Positions 63,411 through 64,000 of a DNA stretch of 64,000 nt are shown here, piece by piece. This DNA is from SpSt-398 sp041752235 (GTDB taxonomy: Bacteria > Bacteroidota > Bacteroidia > Chitinophagales > Chitinophagaceae), in contig JBGSHM010000010.1 of NCBI GenBank assembly GCA_041752235.1, positions 1-64,000 of the forward strand, written 5' to 3'. Within the stretch, counting starts at the first letter, position 1, and each line of letters opens with the position of its first letter. The notes under the pieces are model-generated. The model saw only the letters and a program-made list of their open reading frames with translations, was not told where the DNA came from and ran no database searches. The position numbers and the translations under genes were made by a program.

Positions 63411-63418
63411 TTACTTTG
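63411..63418 (+). promoter_or_regulatory. Possible -7 element of the gamma-carbonic-anhydrase-like gene
   Basis: TTACTTTG differs at one position from TAnnTTTG and stands 43 bases before the ATG. The leader between them consists of CCAACATCC-family words (63421-63455). Confidence 0.35.
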
Positions 63419-63461
63419 TAACAACCAACATCCAACAACAAACATCCAACAACAAACAATC

Positions 63462-63974
63462 ATGGCCCTCATTCTCCCCGTTCAAGGTAAATCACCCAAA
63501 TTCGGTCATAACTGTCATATTGCTCCAAATGCCACCATTGTTGGCGATGTGGTCACTGGTGACCAGTGTAGTTTTTGGTTCAATGCTGTTGTGCGAGGCG
63601 ATGTCAATTTTATTAAAATGGGGAATAAGGTGAATGTCCAGGATGGAGCCTGTATTCATTGTACCTACGAGAAATGCGGTACCACGATTGGTAATAATGT
63701 TAGCATCGGTCACCATGCCATTGTGCATGGGTGTACGCTGCATGATCATGTACTGATCGGGATGGGGGCTATTGTGATGGACAATGCCGTAGTACATAGC
63801 AATACGATCATCGCCGCCGGTGCCGTAGTATTAGAGAATACCATCTGCGAAAGCGGAAGCATATATGCCGGTGTGCCGGCCAAAAAGGTCAAGGATATAT
63901 CTCAGGAACTGATCCATGGAGAGATCGAGCGGATCGCGAATAACTATGTGAAATATGCATCCTGGTTTAAATAA
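63462..63974 (+). CDS. Gamma-carbonic-anhydrase-like left-handed beta-helix protein
   Basis: The 170-residue protein is a hexapeptide-repeat protein with turns such as NATIVGDV, VNVQDGACIHC, IGNNVSIGHHAIVHGC and NTIIAAGAVV. A C-terminal helix ends the protein. The metal-site histidines of the family (H66-like in IHC, and HH/H in IGHHAIVHGC) are present. Members include gamma-carbonic anhydrases and YrdA/PaaY-type thioesterase-like proteins, so the activity is not proved. The window ends 26 bases later. Confidence 0.88.
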   Translation: MALILPVQGKSPKFGHNCHIAPNATIVGDVVTGDQCSFWFNAVVRGDVNFIKMGNKVNVQDGACIHCTYEKCGTTIGNNVSIGHHAIVHGCTLHDHVLIGMGAIVMDNAVVHSNTIIAAGAVVLENTICESGSIYAGVPAKKVKDISQELIHGEIERIANNYVKYASWFK

Positions 63975-64000
63975 ATGATGACACGAATTTTAACGAATGG

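Overview
The window comes from a Bacteroidota chromosome, most likely a member of the Chitinophagaceae/Chitinophagales. The evidence is a fused LpxC-FabZ protein, two subtilases ending in type IX secretion sorting domains, DUF5686 and CarboxypepD_reg-like outer-membrane proteins, lipoproteins of the 'C-K-K-K-D' type, and repeated matches to the Bacteroidota -7 promoter element TAnnTTTG. No rRNA, tRNA, transposase, phage gene or CRISPR array was seen. No stretch longer than 300 bases lacks a gene or a described element.

Layout. 1-4080: lpxC/fabZ, gyrB and a 67-residue protein. 4087-17469: two secreted S8 proteases flanking mfd and a small secreted protein. 17621-29103: a ferredoxin-NADP reductase-like gene, then an 11-gene complex I locus (nuoABCD-HIJKLMN, without nuoEFG) and a 132-residue unknown. 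29168-36423: a DUF1569 protein, pyruvate:ferredoxin oxidoreductase, glycyl-tRNA synthetase, a MazG-like pyrophosphohydrolase, a small secreted protein and D-aminoacyl-tRNA deacylase. 36547-41861: an ArfB-like release factor, an MbnP/MbnH copper/di-haem pair, a coiled-coil secreted protein, a Wzx-type flippase and a metallo-beta-lactamase-fold hydrolase. 41966-50552: a TolB-propeller/beta-barrel protein, creD with its own winged-helix regulator and a membrane partner, and a DUF5686 protein. 50741-53760: a YceI-porin-YceI-membrane protein operon in which the porin carries one in-frame stop codon. 53839-57327: a very large TraB/GumN protein. 57439-62067: a glycerol module (glpK, glpD, glpF) interrupted by a low-GC DUF6934 gene and a 57-residue partner. 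62139-63974: a class III aminotransferase and a gamma-carbonic-anhydrase-like protein.

How the genes may work together. The complex I genes lack the NADH-oxidising module and sit between a gene for a ferredoxin/flavodoxin reductase and one for pyruvate:ferredoxin oxidoreductase. Ferredoxin feeding this complex is therefore a plausible but unproven reading. The creD group appears self-contained: the same 17-bp palindrome precedes both transcription units, and the likely repressor lies between them. GlpF, GlpK and GlpD together would import glycerol, phosphorylate it and oxidise it to dihydroxyacetone phosphate.

The most unusual feature at sequence level is a dense set of short intergenic repeat families. 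They include GTGAATA heptads, AGCTATTAGC hairpins, long palindromes built on ACCGCAAAGGCGC, CCAACATCC tracts and AATTAATAATCAAT tracts. Several lie inside the nuo operon, and some supply the stop codons of genes.
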